In this document: piece after piece, positions 46,598-55,024 of the stretch
How positions within the stretch are numbered: the first letter of the stretch is position 1
Layout of the letters: each line of letters begins with the position of its first letter
Origin: Chloroflexota bacterium
Lineage (GTDB): Bacteria > Chloroflexota > UBA6077 > JACCZL01
DNA: 64,000 nt
Direction of reading: 5' to 3'
Assembly: GCA_020850535.1 (NCBI GenBank)
Contig: JADZEM010000118.1
Span: 1 to 64,000 of the forward strand
The notes under the pieces: model-generated
Seen by the model: the letters and a program-made list of their open reading frames with translations, nothing else
Database searches by the model: none
What the model was told of the DNA's origin: nothing
Made by a program: the position numbers and the translations under genes

Positions 46598-47533
46598 CTA
46601 CTCAGCCGCGTTGGTCGCCGCGGCCGGGGCTTCGGCCGGAGTCTCGGCCGTCGCGACAGCGGCCGGAGCCGGTGCCTCAGCCGCTGGCGTGGCCTCGGCG
46701 GCCGGCTCGGCAGCGGGGCTGACCTCAGCCGACTCGCCCGGCGCGAAATCATCCGGCGTGAAGACCAGGCCGCCCACGGCCTTCGCGTCCAGATCGTCGC
46801 CCTCGGCCGAATCGGCCTCAGCATCGCGCGCTCCGGAGGCGGCCTCGCGCTGCGCCACGCCTTCGAGCACCGCATCCGCGATCTTGCCCGTCAGCAGGCG
46901 AATCGCGCGGATCGCGTCGTCGTTGGCCGGGATCGGGTAGTCGATCTGGTCCGGGTTGCAGTTCGTGTCGACCATCGCGACGATCTCGATCTCGCTGCGG
47001 CGGGCTTCGGCGATGGCGATCTGCTCGCGGTGCGGATCGACGACGAAGATCGCGCCCGGGGTCCGGTACTGCTTCTTCATGCCGCCGAGCAGCCGCTCAA
47101 GCCGCTCCATCTCGTCGATGAGCTTGATCGCTTCCTTCTTGGGCAGCTTGTCGAGCTCGCCTTCCTCGCTCATCTGGTTGAGCTGTTCGAGGCGCTTGAT
47201 GCGGTTGAGGATGGTCTGGAAGTTCGTCAGCATGCCGCCCATCCAGCGGCGATTGACGAACGGCATGTTGCAGCGCCGCGCCTCTTCCTCGATCGTCTCC
47301 TGGGCCTGCTTCTTGGTGCCGACGAACATCAGCGTGCCGCCGCCAGCCACGAACTCGCGCACCCAGGTCATGGCATCTTCGAGACGCCGGACCGTCTGCT
47401 GGAGGTCGATGATATGGATGCCGTTGCGCTCCGTGAAAATGAACGGGCGCATCTTCGGATCCCAGCGGCGGGTCTGATGTCCGAAATGCACGCCGGCTTC
47501 CAGCAGGGTCTTCATCTGAACGGGACTGGCCAC
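46598..47533 (-). CDS. rpsB: 30S ribosomal protein S2 with acidic Ala-rich tail
   Basis: 311 residues from a GTG with an AGGAG site. [47 protein letters not shown] and [15 protein letters not shown] are all standard S2. After about residue 225 comes an extra tail of some 85 residues rich in Ala, Glu and Pro ([14 protein letters not shown], then [14 protein letters not shown]). Such tails are seen in some high-GC phyla; the role is unknown. It heads the tsf-pyrH-frr-uppS-cdsA-dxr series. Confidence 0.97.
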   Translation of the reverse strand: MASPVQMKTLLEAGVHFGHQTRRWDPKMRPFIFTERNGIHIIDLQQTVRRLEDAMTWVREFVAGGGTLMFVGTKKQAQETIEEEARRCNMPFVNRRWMGGMLTNFQTILNRIKRLEQLNQMSEEGELDKLPKKEAIKLIDEMERLERLLGGMKKQYRTPGAIFVVDPHREQIAIAEARRSEIEIVAMVDTNCNPDQIDYPIPANDDAIRAIRLLTGKIADAVLEGVAQREAASGARDAEADSAEGDDLDAKAVGGLVFTPDDFAPGESAEVSPAAEPAAEATPAAEAPAPAAVATAETPAEAPAAATNAAE

Positions 47534-47689
47534 GAGGTACTCTCCTGTACGTTTCGTCTTCCGCGCCCTTCAACCCGGCGGGAACCCCGAGGCGTGGTGA
47601 CAGACCATCGACGGTCTGATGCAACAACTGCGGGGCACGTGCCGCTCGGTCCGAGCGCGTGCAGAATCGCTGCGTAGCAGCAGCCTGCG

Positions 47690-47719
47690 AGTATAGCACC
47701 GCGAAAAACGGCCCCACAA
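47690..47719 (-). promoter_or_regulatory. rpsB operon promoter
   Basis: On the minus strand TTGTGG (47719-47714), an 18-nt spacer and TATACT (47695-47690) preceded by GTGC, about 155 bp before rpsB. It has the same sequence logic as the nusA promoter. The repeat copy D was inserted just upstream of it. Confidence 0.6.
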
Positions 47720-47727
47720 TAAAGAGG

Positions 47728-47964
47728 ACCGGGCGCCCAGGGCGATTGCATGTTGATGTCGTCGTGCCGCCGCGTCGGGGCTTGAAAGCCCCGCCTACGA
47801 TCCTGCAGTCGCTGCGCGACGCCCCGGTCGCACCAGTGCCTGGCATTCCCGGCGGCCGTCGCGCAGCGACGGCGTGACTGTAGGCGGGGACTTCAGTCCC
47901 CGACCGCCCGTTCCATGATGCTTCGGGTACACCAGCGAACAGGCAATGGCCCTGACCGGGCGCC
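47728..47964. repeat. MITE-like repeat copy D with 10-bp target duplication
   Basis: The element at 47738-47954 (217 bp) starts CAGGGCGATTGCATGTT and ends GAACAGGCAATGGCCCTG. It is flanked on both sides by ACCGGGCGCC (47728-47737 and 47955-47964), a perfect 10-bp direct repeat. Internal hairpins are as in the other copies. Confidence 0.9.
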
Positions 47965-48170
47965 GCTGGAGCTTGCCGCACCGTCGTCAGGTGGTTGAGG
48001 GGCGGTTGTGGTTCGTGTGTGGACGAGGCCGGGGAGCGTCCCGCCTCTTGCGCGGCTTCTGTCTCCCTGGCAGTATTGCTGCAGAGAAGCGCCAGATTCG
48101 GCGGTGCGTGCGCCAGTATGTGCGCCGCCCGCCGGCGGTGCGATGATGTCCGCAAGGCAGGGTGCGGTGC
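47965..48170. other. Intergenic stretch without recognised features
   Basis: This is the remainder of the 637-bp gap between rpsB and the YvlD-like gene. I see no convincing gene, RNA or repeat; it probably carries the promoter of the next gene. Confidence 0.4.
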
Positions 48171-48545
48171 ATGTCGAAGCTGCTTGTTCGTCTGGCCGTC
48201 AGCGCGGGCGCGGTGTTGCTGGTCCAATGGCTGCTGGAGCAGTTCGCGCCGCCAGAGTGGCAAGTTGTGCGGGTGTCTGGCCTGGCCGTCGCGCTCCTGT
48301 TCGCGGTGGTGCTGGGTCTGTTGAACGCGATCCTCCGTCCGATCCTCCTCCTGGTCACCTGTCCGCTGAACTTCGTGACCCTTGGCCTCTTCACCTTCGT
48401 GGTGAACGCGCTCGTCTTCTGGCTGGCCGCCCGGCTCTTGTCTGACTACGGCATGAGCGTGCAAGGTTTCACCGGCGCGCTGATCGGCTCGCTGGCCGTC
48501 ACCATCTGCGTCGCCGCTGCCGACAACTATCTTGAGGAGCGATGA
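48171..48545 (+). CDS. YvlD/phage-holin-4-like membrane protein
   Basis: 124 residues from the ATG at 48171, with four membrane helices. The motif VVLGLLNAILRPILLLVTCPLNFVTLG is the signature of the YvlD (phage holin 4 superfamily) proteins, followed by NALVFWLAARL. Members are small envelope proteins of unknown function, sometimes linked to envelope stress. It lies 40 bp before the yvcK-like gene in the same direction. Confidence 0.85.
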   Translation: MSKLLVRLAVSAGAVLLVQWLLEQFAPPEWQVVRVSGLAVALLFAVVLGLLNAILRPILLLVTCPLNFVTLGLFTFVVNALVFWLAARLLSDYGMSVQGFTGALIGSLAVTICVAAADNYLEER

Positions 48546-48585
48546 GCCTGACTACACGGTCCCGCATCACGGTGCAACTGGCGCG

Positions 48586-49905
48586 ATGATGCGTCTGCTG
48601 AAGCTCCTGATACCTGGCTACCGCATCAAGCGCTGGCTCGGCCTGACGTTCGTCGGGCTGGTGGTGCTGGCCCTCGGCTTCGCGTACCTCTTTGTCGAGC
48701 TGTACCGGAACGTGCCGCTCCCGTCCGAGGCAGCGTACCTGACGCTGCAGTTCTTGCCACGCTGGCTGCGCGGCCTGCTGTTTGTGCTGGCGGGCGTGGC
48801 GGTGACGGCGCTGGCCGTCGTGAAGCTGAACCGAAACCTCGCGGCGCCGCTGGCACGCCAGCAGACGGGCGTGGGCATCGTCGATACGCTGGTTGGCTAT
48901 CGGCAGCGCGAGCGCGGACCGAAGATCGTCACCATCGGCGGCGGCACCGGCCTCTCGACCATGCTGCGCGGCCTCAAGAACTACTCGGCCAACATCACGG
49001 CCATCGTGACGGTGGCGGACGATGGCGGCAGCTCCGGTCGCCTGCGTCGCGACCTCGGCGTGCTGCCGCCCGGCGACTTCCGCAACTGTATCGTGGCGTT
49101 GGCCGACGCCGAGCCGTTGATGTCGCGGCTGTTCCAGTACCGCTTCGCCCAGGGGAGCGGCCTGGAAGGGCACAGCTTCGGCAACCTGTTCATCGTGGCG
49201 ATGAGCGGCATCACCGGCAACTTCGAGGAGGCTATCCGTGAGGCCAGCCGGGTGCTGGCGGTCCGTGGGCAGATTATCCCGTCCACGCTGGAGAACGTCG
49301 TGCTCGGCGCGGAGCTGGCGGACGATGCCCACGTGCTTGGCGAGTCCAACATCTCGGCGGCCAACTTGCCGATCAAGCGGGTCTACCTCCAGCCGGAGCG
49401 GCCGGCCGCCTTCCCGGACGCCGTCCGCGCCATTCTGGACGCCGATATCGTGATCGTCGGGCCGGGCAGCCTCTACACCAGCATCCTGCCGAACCTGCTG
49501 GTGGACGGCATCGCCAAGGCCGTCGCCTCGACAGAAGCGCTGCGGGTGTACGTCTGTAACGTCGCGACGCAGCCGGGCGAGACGGACGAGTTCCGGGCCA
49601 GCGATCATGTCCGGGCGCTGCTCAAGCATCTTCGAGGGACGCCGATAGACGTGGTGCTGGCGAACAGCAACCACGCCGGCGCGATCAAGCCCGAGTGGAA
49701 CGTGCAGCACGTCGTGGCGGACATCGACGCGATCGAGGAGATGGGCATCGACGTGGCGTTGCACGACGTGGTCGATCCGCACAACGCGCTGCGCCACAGC
49801 CCGGAGCGATTGGCGGCGGCGGTCGAGCAGGTGTACGAGCGGCGTCGGATGAACGGCAGCAGCAACGGGGCGGTGCGCTCGGCGGCAGCGGCGTCGAGCA
49901 TCTGA
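48586..49905 (+). CDS. yvcK: YvcK/CofD-like protein with N-terminal membrane anchor
   Basis: About 439 residues from the ATG at 48586; an adjacent ATG at 48589 is equivalent. Two hydrophobic segments (about 18-38 and 60-82) precede the Rossmann-like domain. That domain has KIVTIGGGTGLSTMLRGLK near 112, TVADDGGSSGRLR and LPPGDFRNCIVALA, then GPGSLYTSILPNLLV. YvcK proteins bind UDP-sugars and affect cell shape and gluconeogenic growth. The classical B. subtilis form is soluble, so the two anchors place this one at the membrane. Confidence 0.9.
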   Translation: MMRLLKLLIPGYRIKRWLGLTFVGLVVLALGFAYLFVELYRNVPLPSEAAYLTLQFLPRWLRGLLFVLAGVAVTALAVVKLNRNLAAPLARQQTGVGIVDTLVGYRQRERGPKIVTIGGGTGLSTMLRGLKNYSANITAIVTVADDGGSSGRLRRDLGVLPPGDFRNCIVALADAEPLMSRLFQYRFAQGSGLEGHSFGNLFIVAMSGITGNFEEAIREASRVLAVRGQIIPSTLENVVLGAELADDAHVLGESNISAANLPIKRVYLQPERPAAFPDAVRAILDADIVIVGPGSLYTSILPNLLVDGIAKAVASTEALRVYVCNVATQPGETDEFRASDHVRALLKHLRGTPIDVVLANSNHAGAIKPEWNVQHVVADIDAIEEMGIDVALHDVVDPHNALRHSPERLAAAVEQVYERRRMNGSSNGAVRSAAAASSI

Positions 49906-50001
49906 CGCTGTTGGCGCAACGGCCGACGCGGTCTGTCGTGGCCGCCGCGCGCTGGCGCACCCGTATACTACTGTCGCGCGCCTGCTGGGAGGGACGTCCT
50001 G

Positions 50002-50226
50002 ATGAATACCTATCTCTATATCGTGCAGATCCTGGTCTCGGTCGTCCTGATCTGCGTGCTGCTGCTCCAGGCGCGCGGCTCGGGCTTTTCGGCAACCTTC
50101 AGCTCGGACTCGTCGATCTACCGCACCCGGCGCGGCGTTGAGAAGACGCTGTTCAACGTCACGATTGGGCTGGCCGTGCTGTTTGTCCTGGTCTCGATCC
50201 TGAGCGTCGCGCTTAGCACCTTCTAG
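50002..50226 (+). CDS. secG: SecG preprotein translocase subunit
   Basis: 74 residues with two membrane helices: YLYIVQILVSVVLICVLLLQ, then a loop with RGSGFSATFSSDSSIYRTRRGVEK, then the second helix. The G-rich loop and RRGxEK are SecG marks. It assists SecYE in protein export. Just one base separates its stop from the GTG of an anchored binding-protein gene. Confidence 0.92.
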   Translation: MNTYLYIVQILVSVVLICVLLLQARGSGFSATFSSDSSIYRTRRGVEKTLFNVTIGLAVLFVLVSILSVALSTF

Positions 50227-50227
50227 C

Positions 50228-51988
50228 GTGCTGTCCCGGTACTTCCGGGCGGGAGCGACGCAACGGCGGTCTGCACGGCGTGTGCAGGCCGTCTCGATGT
50301 GGCCCCGGCGACCCCGGCGGTGGCCGTGGATCGTGGGCGGCGTCGGCGCGGCGCTGGTGCTGCTGCCGATCCTCTTCGTGGTCGGACTGCTGATCCTGGT
50401 GCCGCCAGCCGTCGCGCCCGATCGCTACGTTGAGGGCGTGGCCGGCGAGGCGCCGCTGCTCAACCCGATCCTGGCGCCGTACTCGCTGGCCGGCCAGGAT
50501 GTGCTGCCCCTGGTCTTCTCGTCGTTGACGCGCACGGATGCCGTGGGCAACGTGACGCTCGATCTTGCCGAGCGGCTGGACGTCGAGGACGACGGGCGGG
50601 CGTACCTCGTGCGGCTGCGTGATGGCCTGCTCTGGGATGACGGCGAGCCGCTGACCGCCGCCGACGTGCAGTTCACGGTGCGGCTGGTGCAAGCGCCCGA
50701 CCACCAGGGCAGCCAGGAGCTTGCCGAGTTGTGGCGAGGGATCGGGCTTGAGGTGGTCGATCCACGTACGGTGCGCTTCCGCCTGCCCACGCCGCTGGCC
50801 TCGTTTCCGGAGCACCTGACGCTGGGATTGCTCCCACGCCACGCCTTTGAGGGCGTGACGGCTGCGACCCTGCCGCTCGATCCGTTCAATCGCCGGCCGG
50901 TCGGGAGCGGCCCGTATCGGGTGGCCTCGTTCGACCCTGACCGGCTGGTGCTGGTGCGGAACGCACACTATCATGGCCCCGCGCCCACCCTCGGGCAGAT
51001 CGAGCTGCGGATCTATCCGGAGCGCCCGGCCGCCGTCCAGGCGTTGCTGAGCGGCGAGATCGAGGGGCTGGCCGGCCTGCGCCCTGATGAGGCCCGCGCA
51101 GTCGCCGCCTGGCCGGGACAGGTGCTCTACGCCTTTCCCGAGCGCGCCAAGACGGCCACTGTCCTGTTCAACGTCGATCAGGCTATCCTCAAGGAGACAG
51201 CCGTCCGGCGGGCGCTCGCGCTGGCGCTCGACCGCGAGGCGCTCATCCGCGATGCGCTCGACGGCCAGGGGGAGCCGGCCAACGGGCCGTTGCCGGTGCA
51301 GTCGTGGGCCTACGCGCGTGCACCAGCCGCCGCCAGCTACGATCCGGCCGGGGCAGCCGCCCTGCTCACCGAAGCCGGCTGGCAACCCGGCCCGGATGGC
51401 ATCCGTCTGCGAGGCGGCGTCCCCTTGCAGCTGACCATGCTCACGGCCGACACCCCTGAACGGCTGGCGGTGGCCCGCGTACTGGCCGCCCAGGTGGCGA
51501 CCATCGGGGTGCGGCTGGCGGTGCGGCCGTTGCCGCCCGACGAGCTGGTAGACGATTTTCTGGAGCCACGCCGCTTCGAGGTGGCGCTCGTCGGCCAGTG
51601 GAACATGGGCAGCGACCCCGATGTCTACCCGCAGTGGCATTCGAGCCAGATCGGCGTGTCTGGCGGCAACTACGTCGGGTTCAACGATCCCGACGTCGAC
51701 AAGTGGCTGGAGGTCGGGCGGCAGGAGCCAGACCGGGAGCTGCGCCGAAACGCCTACCTACACTTCCAGGCACGCTGGGCCGAGGCGCAGCCGGCCTTGA
51801 CGCTGTACCACCCGGTCTTCACGTTCGCCGTGGCGCGCGATGTCTGGGGCGTCGCCGCCGATCCGCTGCCCGATTCGTCGTCGAGGCTGCGCGGGGTTGG
51901 CGACTGGCGTCGGGTTGCCACGCCGACAGCATGGCAAGAGGCCCGCGCCGTGGTCACGGCGCGGGCCTCGCGAATGCTGGGTTGGTGA
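50228..51988 (+). CDS. Membrane-anchored SBP_bac_5 substrate-binding protein
   Basis: 586 residues from the GTG at 50228; an ATG at 50297 would give 563. A basic N-terminus (PRRPRRWPW) precedes one long membrane helix (about 33-60), with no lipobox Cys, so the protein is held by an uncleaved anchor. The rest is SBP_bac_5: LVFSSLTRTDAVGNVTLDLAE, LRDGLLWDDGEPLTAADV and RRPVGSGPYRV. No permease or ATPase lies nearby. Its place next to secG, one base apart, suggests co-expression. Confidence 0.85.
   Translation: MLSRYFRAGATQRRSARRVQAVSMWPRRPRRWPWIVGGVGAALVLLPILFVVGLLILVPPAVAPDRYVEGVAGEAPLLNPILAPYSLAGQDVLPLVFSSLTRTDAVGNVTLDLAERLDVEDDGRAYLVRLRDGLLWDDGEPLTAADVQFTVRLVQAPDHQGSQELAELWRGIGLEVVDPRTVRFRLPTPLASFPEHLTLGLLPRHAFEGVTAATLPLDPFNRRPVGSGPYRVASFDPDRLVLVRNAHYHGPAPTLGQIELRIYPERPAAVQALLSGEIEGLAGLRPDEARAVAAWPGQVLYAFPERAKTATVLFNVDQAILKETAVRRALALALDREALIRDALDGQGEPANGPLPVQSWAYARAPAAASYDPAGAAALLTEAGWQPGPDGIRLRGGVPLQLTMLTADTPERLAVARVLAAQVATIGVRLAVRPLPPDELVDDFLEPRRFEVALVGQWNMGSDPDVYPQWHSSQIGVSGGNYVGFNDPDVDKWLEVGRQEPDRELRRNAYLHFQARWAEAQPALTLYHPVFTFAVARDVWGVAADPLPDSSSRLRGVGDWRRVATPTAWQEARAVVTARASRMLGW
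51938..51969. terminator. 15-bp hairpin inside the 3' end of the coding region
   Basis: GAGGCCCGCGCCGTG (51938-51952) pairs with 51955-51969 across a 2-nt gap. It encodes part of the last 20 residues and lies just before the convergent small gene. It is a likely bidirectional terminator that is also coding. Confidence 0.6.
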
Positions 51989-52005
51989 TTCAGGGCGATC
52001 GACGG

Positions 52006-52206
52006 TCAGCTCGCCAGCGGGAGTTCTGCAAGCTCGGCCTTGGCCATCGCGACGACCAGCTCGCCGCTCGCGGGACCAACAACACCGTGCTCCAGGCGGT
52101 CGTTCTCGATCAGCCAGCGAAGGAACGTCAGCCGATTCATGTCCGGCTCACGAGTATCTTCGACAAACATTTGTAGAGCTGAATCGTACCGTCCGACTGC
52201 CTTCAT
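52006..52206 (-). CDS. Small hypothetical protein
   Basis: 66 residues (MKAVGRYDSALQMFVEDT...). The ATG at 52206 follows a very strong AAAGGGAGG site with good spacing, so translation is likely. It is acidic and helical, with a VEDTREPDMNRLTFLRWL core. No motif or family was recognised. It lies alone between a binding-protein gene and the histidine kinase gene. A second AGGGAGGTGATCC stretch upstream is followed by a possible 8-codon reading frame ending just before the ribosome-binding site. Confidence 0.6.
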   Translation of the reverse strand: MKAVGRYDSALQMFVEDTREPDMNRLTFLRWLIENDRLEHGVVGPASGELVVAMAKAELAELPLAS

Positions 52207-52374
52207 GGCTACCTCCCTTTAGCTGGCCCTCGACCGCGGGATCACCTCCCTACGAGAGCTTCCGTGATGTCCGCCGCATCCCTGCGGTTAGTCTTACTAT
52301 CGGCGGATTTTCCTGATCTAACAGTCAGAACGGGGACGAATCCGTTGTCGTGATGGCGCTGGGTCAGGTCAGCG

Positions 52375-54066
52375 TCAGGCGTGCGTGAGGCCGGCGTCAG
52401 AGTTTCGCTGCGCGTCGGGCGGCACATCGGGCGGCGCAGCCGAGCGGGGCAGCGTGAAACTGAAGCGACTGCCCTCACCGACAACGCTCTCGGCGGCGAC
52501 CTGGCCCGCCATCGCCTCGACCAGCTCGCGCACGATAGCGAGTCCGAGTCCGGCCCCGCCGCTGGCGCGGTCACGGGCGTCGTCGCCGCGCACGAAACGC
52601 TCGAAGATGCGGTCCAGCTCCTCGGCCGGGATGCCTGCGCCGGTGTCGGCGACGGTCACCTGAACGGCGTCTCCGACGACGGCTGCCTGCAACGAGACGA
52701 TTCCGCCCTCTGGCGTGTGGCGCAGGGCGTTGCGGACGAGGTTGCCGAGCACCTGAATCACCCGCTCGCGGTCGGCGCGGACGGCCGGCAGCGACTCGGG
52801 AGCATCCAGGAGGACGGTGATATGCCCCTCACGGCGGGCAAGCGGGCGGAAGGTCGCCGTGACCTCCTCCAGTACGCCCCCCAGATCGATGCTGCGGAGC
52901 GCCAGGCGCAGCCCGCCAGACTCGGTAGTCGAGAGCAGGAACAGGTCGTCCACCAGCCGGCTGAGCTGCTGCGCCTCGCGGTGCAGCACCGTCAGCGACT
53001 CGGCCCGCCGCGCAGAGGTGGCCGTCTCGCCGAGCATCAGCAGGGACTCGGCGTGGCCGCTGATCGAGGCCAGCGGCGTCCGCAGCTCGTGGGAGACGTT
53101 GGCGACCAGCTCGCGCTTGGCCGCCAGCGCGGATTCAGCCTCGCGGGTGCGCGAGTCCAACTGCGCGACGGTGGAGGTCAGCCGCTCAGCCATCACGTTG
53201 AAACGGCGGGCGAGCTGTCCGACCTCGTCGTCGGGGCCTTCGGCAACGCGCGTGTCGAGTGCGCCGGCCGCCAGCGACTCGGCAGCCGTCCCGACCTGTT
53301 CCAGCCGCCGCACCAGTGTCCGGGCCAGCACGTACCCGACTAGGGCAGCCGATGCCAGCGCGAACAGGAATGACGAGCTGAGCATCGCCAGCGTCGCTGC
53401 GCCGAACAGCAGAATGCCGCGCAACATCGCCCGGACGGGTGTGGCCTCGGTCAGCTCGCGCTTGGCCACGATCACCACGGTTGACAACGGTGCGTTCGCA
53501 TTCGCCATCCAGGGTGGGCCGTCCATCAGCCCGACAACCGGATACGCCCCGAGCGCGACCGGCCCCGGACCGCTTCGGCGGCGGGTGAGATCGGCCGTGT
53601 TGCGCTCGCCGGAGCGAGCCGCCCTGACGAGCGCGTCCCACTCGGAGCGCTCGGGCGGCGAAAACGCCGCGCCGGCCCCGTCTGAGCTGGCCAGCACCTC
53701 GCCGTTCGGCCCCACCACCGCGATGTAGCTGAGGCCGCGCAACGATGGCCCGATACCCTCCATACGCGAGGCCGGCTCCGGTGCGAACGGCCCCGGTCCG
53801 ATCTGCGGGCGGAGCGTGCCCCGCACCAGCGACCGCAGGATCAGGTTCAGCGTGTCGCGGTCGGTCGGCGACTCGGCCAGGGCGCCGATGGAGCGCGCCA
53901 CGATGCGGGCATCGTTCGCCGGCTCGCGGTTCGGGCTCGTCTGCACAGCGATCCACGAGCCGGCGAAGATGAAGATGGCCGCGATCATGCTGACCAGCGT
54001 CACCACGATGGCGACGAGGTGCGAGAGCGTCAGTTGCCAGCGCAGCCGGCGCAGGCGGCGTCTCAT
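52375..54066 (-). CDS. Sensor histidine kinase (HAMP-HisKA-HATPase)
   Basis: 563 residues from the ATG at 54066, overlapping the response-regulator stop by 4 bp (ATGA). Membrane helices lie near residues 13-40 and 215-245, with an extracellular sensor domain of about 170 residues between them. HAMP follows (RRLEQVGTAAESLAAGALDTRV). The H box is LVANVSHELRTPLAS. N (LGNLVRNALRHTPEGG), G1 (VADTGAGIP), F and G2 (GGAGLGLAI) boxes are all present. The signal is unknown. Its partner is the OmpR-type regulator encoded directly upstream. Confidence 0.93.
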   Translation of the reverse strand: MRRRLRRLRWQLTLSHLVAIVVTLVSMIAAIFIFAGSWIAVQTSPNREPANDARIVARSIGALAESPTDRDTLNLILRSLVRGTLRPQIGPGPFAPEPASRMEGIGPSLRGLSYIAVVGPNGEVLASSDGAGAAFSPPERSEWDALVRAARSGERNTADLTRRRSGPGPVALGAYPVVGLMDGPPWMANANAPLSTVVIVAKRELTEATPVRAMLRGILLFGAATLAMLSSSFLFALASAALVGYVLARTLVRRLEQVGTAAESLAAGALDTRVAEGPDDEVGQLARRFNVMAERLTSTVAQLDSRTREAESALAAKRELVANVSHELRTPLASISGHAESLLMLGETATSARRAESLTVLHREAQQLSRLVDDLFLLSTTESGGLRLALRSIDLGGVLEEVTATFRPLARREGHITVLLDAPESLPAVRADRERVIQVLGNLVRNALRHTPEGGIVSLQAAVVGDAVQVTVADTGAGIPAEELDRIFERFVRGDDARDRASGGAGLGLAIVRELVEAMAGQVAAESVVGEGSRFSFTLPRSAAPPDVPPDAQRNSDAGLTHA

Positions 54067-54764
54067 GGCGCGCTGTGTGGGAGGCTGGCCAGCCGGTAGC
54101 CGACGCCCCAGACCGTCTCGATCTGGTCGCCGCACGTCCCCAGCTTCTTCCGGAGCCGCAGCACGTGCGTGTCTACCGTACGGTCGAAGCCGCCGTACTC
54201 GTAGCCCCAGACCCGTTCCAGCAGGTAGTCGCGGGCGAACGCGCGGCCAGGGTTCTTGACCAGCAGAGCCAGCAGATCGAACTCCTTCGGCGTCAGATCT
54301 ACTGGCGCGCCATCCACCGTCACGGTGTGCTGGCCCAGATCGACGGTCAGTGCCCCGGCCCGGAGAATCGGCGGGGCCTCGTCGGTGGCGGCCTCGCGGA
54401 ACAACTCAACCCGCCGGAGCATCGCCTTGACCCGGGCCAGCAGCTCGCGGACGCCGAACGGCTTGGTCAGGTAGTCGTCCGCGCCGACCTCCAGCCCGAG
54501 CACCCGGTCGATCTCCTCTGAGCGCGCCGTCAGCATCAGGATTGGGACGATGGAGTCGCGCCGGACCCGCCGGCAGACCTCCAGGCCGTCCATCTTCGGC
54601 ATCATCCAGTCGAGGATGAGCAGGTCAGGTCGTTCGCGCTGGACGGCGGCGACAGCATCCGCGCCGTCGTACACCTGGACCACCCGGTGCCCCTCGTCCT
54701 CCAGGTGGCGGCGAACCAGGGCGTTCAGATCGCGTTCGTCCTCAGCCACGACGATGGTTGCCAC
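54063..54764 (-). CDS. OmpR/PhoB-family response regulator
   Basis: About 233 residues from a GTG at 54764, which has GAGG upstream; longer starts to 54863 are possible but add no domain. The receiver has IVVAEDERD, LLILDWMMPKMDG (phosphorylated Asp near residue 50), MLTARS and KPFG. The C-terminal winged helix is of the OmpR type (LTPKEFDLLALLVKNPGRAFARDYLLERVWGY). Symmetric 20-bp repeats upstream are likely its own operators. Confidence 0.92.
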   Translation of the reverse strand: MATIVVAEDERDLNALVRRHLEDEGHRVVQVYDGADAVAAVQRERPDLLILDWMMPKMDGLEVCRRVRRDSIVPILMLTARSEEIDRVLGLEVGADDYLTKPFGVRELLARVKAMLRRVELFREAATDEAPPILRAGALTVDLGQHTVTVDGAPVDLTPKEFDLLALLVKNPGRAFARDYLLERVWGYEYGGFDRTVDTHVLRLRKKLGTCGDQIETVWGVGYRLASLPHSAP

Positions 54765-54855
54765 GGTCGCCTCACTGGCCGCGCGCACGATATGCGCGCG
54801 ATGTGGTGGTCTCATGATGGATGGTAGCGCCGTGCGGTGCCTGATCGGTCGCCAA

Positions 54856-54935
54856 CCGGTCACGAATCTGTGAACGGCGGACTGCGCACCCGGGCGACGA
54901 GCGGAGGCCGCCAGCGTTCACCGTTTCGTGACCGG
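54856..54935. promoter_or_regulatory. Pair of inverted 20-bp operator-like sites
   Basis: GTTCACCGTTTCGTGACCGG at 54916-54935 recurs in inverse at 54856-54875 with two mismatches. Each is composed of TTCAC and TTCGTGAC half-sites in direct order, as for OmpR-family boxes. One faces the regulator gene, the other the DUF5666-like gene, each about 90 bp from the respective start. Candidate -10 boxes lie downstream of each: TACCAT (minus, 54826-54821) and TACGCT (plus, 54965-54970). Confidence 0.6.
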
Positions 54936-55024
54936 ACGGCCATGAGGGTGTGACCGGCGGGGCCTACGCTTGAGAGGAACAGGCGGCAAGCCCCATCGCC
55001 GCCTGCCACGAAAGGGGACGCATC

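Noticed and set aside
52239-52252. GGGATCACCTCCCT resembling the 3' end of 16S rRNA
   Set aside because: The match is only about 11 bases and no rRNA sequence precedes it. It is more likely a ribosome-binding-like site on the minus strand.
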